From assembly GCF_002161175.1 (NCBI RefSeq), contig NZ_NFMA01000011.1, positions 1 to 64,000 of the forward strand: a DNA stretch of 64,000 nt. The letters are read 5' to 3'. Numbering within the stretch: the stretch's first letter is position 1; each line of letters opens with the position of its first letter. Of the stretch, positions 62,407 to 64,000 are shown piece after piece. The stretch is from Flavonifractor sp. An100. GTDB taxonomy: Bacteria; Bacillota; Clostridia; Oscillospirales; Oscillospiraceae. Under the pieces are notes generated by a model. It was not told the origin of the DNA, made no database searches, and was given only the letters and a program-made list of their open reading frames with translations. The translations under genes and the position numbers were made by a program.

Positions 62407-64000
62407 ATGAAAAAGCCCGTTTTGGCCGTCCTTCTGGCGACCTGCCTCTCCCTGTCGCTGATCCTCCCTGCCACCGCGGCCTCCTCCGCCGCTCCCACCG
62501 ACGAGGCCGCCCAGGTGGTCAACGCCCTAGGGATCATGGTGGGGGACGCCCAGGGAAATATGAACCTTTATAACCTGGTGACCCGGGCGGAGTTCATTAC
62601 CATGGCGGTGAAGGCTACCCCCGGCGGGGAGCAGATCGGCCAGGCAGCCACCTCCCCCTATCCCGACGTGACCTGGAGCCACTGGGCCTCGGGCTATGTG
62701 GAGGCCGGGGTGGCCCAGGGCCTCATCTCCGGCTACTCTGACGGCACCTTCCGCCCCTCTAGCACCATCCGCCTGGCGGAGGGAGTGACCATTGCCCTGC
62801 GGCTGCTGGGCTACGCTCCGGAGGACTTCTCCGGAGCCTATCCCACGGGCCAGATGGCCATGTACCGCAGCCTGAACCTGGACGCGGGGGTGACGGTCAC
62901 CCGGCCCACCGACCCCATGAAGCGGCTGGACGCCATGTACCTCTTCTATAACCTGATGACCGCCAAGACCAAGGAGGGGACCCCCTACCTGGAGACGCTG
63001 GGCCACAAGCTCAACGAGAGCGGAGAGATCGACCTGGTCTCCCTCATCAACGACCAGATGGAGGGGCCGGTGGTGGCCCAAGGGAACTGGCAATCGTCCA
63101 TCCCCTTCTCCCTCAGCGGCGCCAAGGTTTACCGCCAAGGGAAGACGTCCACCCTGTCTGCGGTGCAGAGCCAGGATGTGGTGTACTGGAACCGATCCAT
63201 GAACACCATCTGGGCATACAGCGACCGTCTCACCGGTACCATTCAGGCCCTGGAGCCCTCCTCCTCCAGCCCCACCTCTGTGACGGTGGCGGGCCGCACC
63301 TGCAAGATCGAAACGGCCGCCGCGGCCTATGCCCTGTCTGATCTGGGAGCGTATTCCCTGGGTGACACCGTCACCCTGCTGCTGGGCCGGGACGGCCAGG
63401 TAGCCGCTGTGGTAGGCGGAGCGGCAGCGGGAGCGGTGGACAGCGCCAAGGAGATGGTGGGTGTAGTCACCGCCATTGAGAACGCCTCCTACTCCGACGG
63501 CAAGGGGGGCACCTATACCGCCCGCACCGCCGTGGTAATAGCCACCAACGGCCAGCCCTACCGCTATGAGGCCCCCTCGGGACTGCGGGAGGGCAGTCTG
63601 GTGCGGATCACCGCCTCGGACCAGGCGGGAGGGGTCACCCTGCGCAGCCTGGGGACTGTGGGACTGACCGGAAAGGTGAATGCCGCCGGGACCAAGGTGG
63701 GCAACTATGCCTTTGCCGATGGGGCGGAGATTCTGGATGTGAGCGAGGGCCTGGGGGTGCGGGTATACCCCAGCCGTCTGATTGGGGTGGATTTGACGGG
63801 GAGTGTCAAATACTACACCCTGGATGCTGCCGGGGATATCGACCGCATGATTCTGGATGGAGTGACGGGAGATATGTACCAGTACGGCCTGCTCACCAAT
63901 CTGGATGAGACCCAGGTGGGCGAGAACAGCTTCCTGTATGCCTACCAGTTCGACATAGGCGGTCAGACGGGGACCATCCCCCAGAGCAGCACCCGGCTGC
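62407..64000 (+). CDS. Secreted S-layer-homology protein, 3' end outside the window
   Basis: At least 531 residues from ATG 62407 behind AAGGAG, with no stop before the edge. A signal peptide (KKPVLAVLLATCLSLSLILP) is cut after ATA or nearby. Two to three SLH-like modules follow, with the best one at residues ~83-135 (YPDVTWSHWASGYVEAGVA; GYSDGTFRPSSTIRLAEG). The later part is a repeated beta-rich region of unknown fold. The gene lies 18 bases after the efflux permease, so it is probably read from the same transcript. It may share a wall-anchoring role with the protein at 3802-7392. Confidence 0.85.
   Translation, partial: MKKPVLAVLLATCLSLSLILPATAASSAAPTDEAAQVVNALGIMVGDAQGNMNLYNLVTRAEFITMAVKATPGGEQIGQAATSPYPDVTWSHWASGYVEAGVAQGLISGYSDGTFRPSSTIRLAEGVTIALRLLGYAPEDFSGAYPTGQMAMYRSLNLDAGVTVTRPTDPMKRLDAMYLFYNLMTAKTKEGTPYLETLGHKLNESGEIDLVSLINDQMEGPVVAQGNWQSSIPFSLSGAKVYRQGKTSTLSAVQSQDVVYWNRSMNTIWAYSDRLTGTIQALEPSSSSPTSVTVAGRTCKIETAAAAYALSDLGAYSLGDTVTLLLGRDGQVAAVVGGAAAGAVDSAKEMVGVVTAIENASYSDGKGGTYTARTAVVIATNGQPYRYEAPSGLREGSLVRITASDQAGGVTLRSLGTVGLTGKVNAAGTKVGNYAFADGAEILDVSEGLGVRVYPSRLIGVDLTGSVKYYTLDAAGDIDRMILDGVTGDMYQYGLLTNLDETQVGENSFLYAYQFDIGGQTGTIPQSSTRL

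Noticed and set aside
1-64000. CRISPR arrays, tRNA or rRNA genes, complete transposons
   Set aside because: No regularly spaced direct repeats, tRNA-like cloverleaf or transposase-like protein was noticed on reading both strands. A tRNA scan would be the decisive test.

Overview
The window looks like chromosome of a GC-rich, spore-forming, anaerobic Firmicute of the gut Oscillospiraceae type (Flavonifractor/Lawsonibacter-like; the genus is an inference). Supporting signs are SpoIID, RNase Y, DarA, an AraR repressor of Bacillus type, S-layer-homology (SLH) proteins, fused FeoAB, fermentation genes (ldh, pta) and strong Shine-Dalgarno sites. No rRNA, tRNA, CRISPR array or intact transposase was seen.

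Layout. (1) 1-7392: an FHA protein cut by the left edge, a 52-residue membrane protein, a transmembrane Ser/Thr kinase with an external beta-propeller, and a secreted SLH protein form a cell-surface signalling operon. (2) 7562-18966: a complete L-arabinose locus. AraR is divergent from a YtfQRT-YjfF-type ABC importer, ribulokinase, AraA, AraD and a mutarotase. The control region has AraR-like operators, a strong promoter, a 5'-terminal mRNA hairpin and a terminator just after the binding-protein gene. (3) 19118-23834: a compact operon of two acyltransferase-like proteins and two cobalamin-binding radical SAM enzymes, product unknown. (4) 24207-27585: a decayed carbohydrate locus. It holds a lipoprotein/permease fusion remnant, a small unknown protein, an AraC regulator and a 5'-truncated DUF5107/TPR gene. 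(5) 28035-33917: a promoter, a short structured leader with terminator, then a multi-subunit flavin/iron-sulfur dehydrogenase resembling HcnABC and dye-linked proline dehydrogenases, a permease and an Asp/Glu-type racemase.

(6) 34002-39559: an RsgI-like fragment, phosphofructokinase, cytoplasmic GH3 glycosidase, TrmO and DarA. (7) 39623-41107: a membrane-anchored MerR regulator, two small membrane proteins with the same C-terminal tail, and a YbjQ protein. (8) 41233-50184: ldh, spoIID, mnmE, a DnaA-box-like cluster, a COG2509 flavoprotein, two small membrane proteins, dCMP deaminase and RNase Y. (9) 50185-51245: a non-coding element dense in hairpins, then a divergent XRE/ribbon-helix-helix pair around two palindromic operators. 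(10) 51253-58513: lepA, an XRE regulator, pta, feoAB and a HAD phosphatase. (11) 58540-64000: a MerR-type promoter drives a MacAB-like efflux system, followed by an SLH protein cut by the right edge.

Most notable links: the MerR promoter at 39623 and the macAB promoter at 58540 share a dyad and a 19-bp spacer, so one regulator may control both loci 19 kb apart. The kinase carries a Thr/Ser-rich insertion in its activation segment and sits next to an FHA phospho-threonine reader. The radical SAM/acyltransferase operon is the best candidate for an undescribed pathway. All functions were assigned by reading motifs; no database search was possible.
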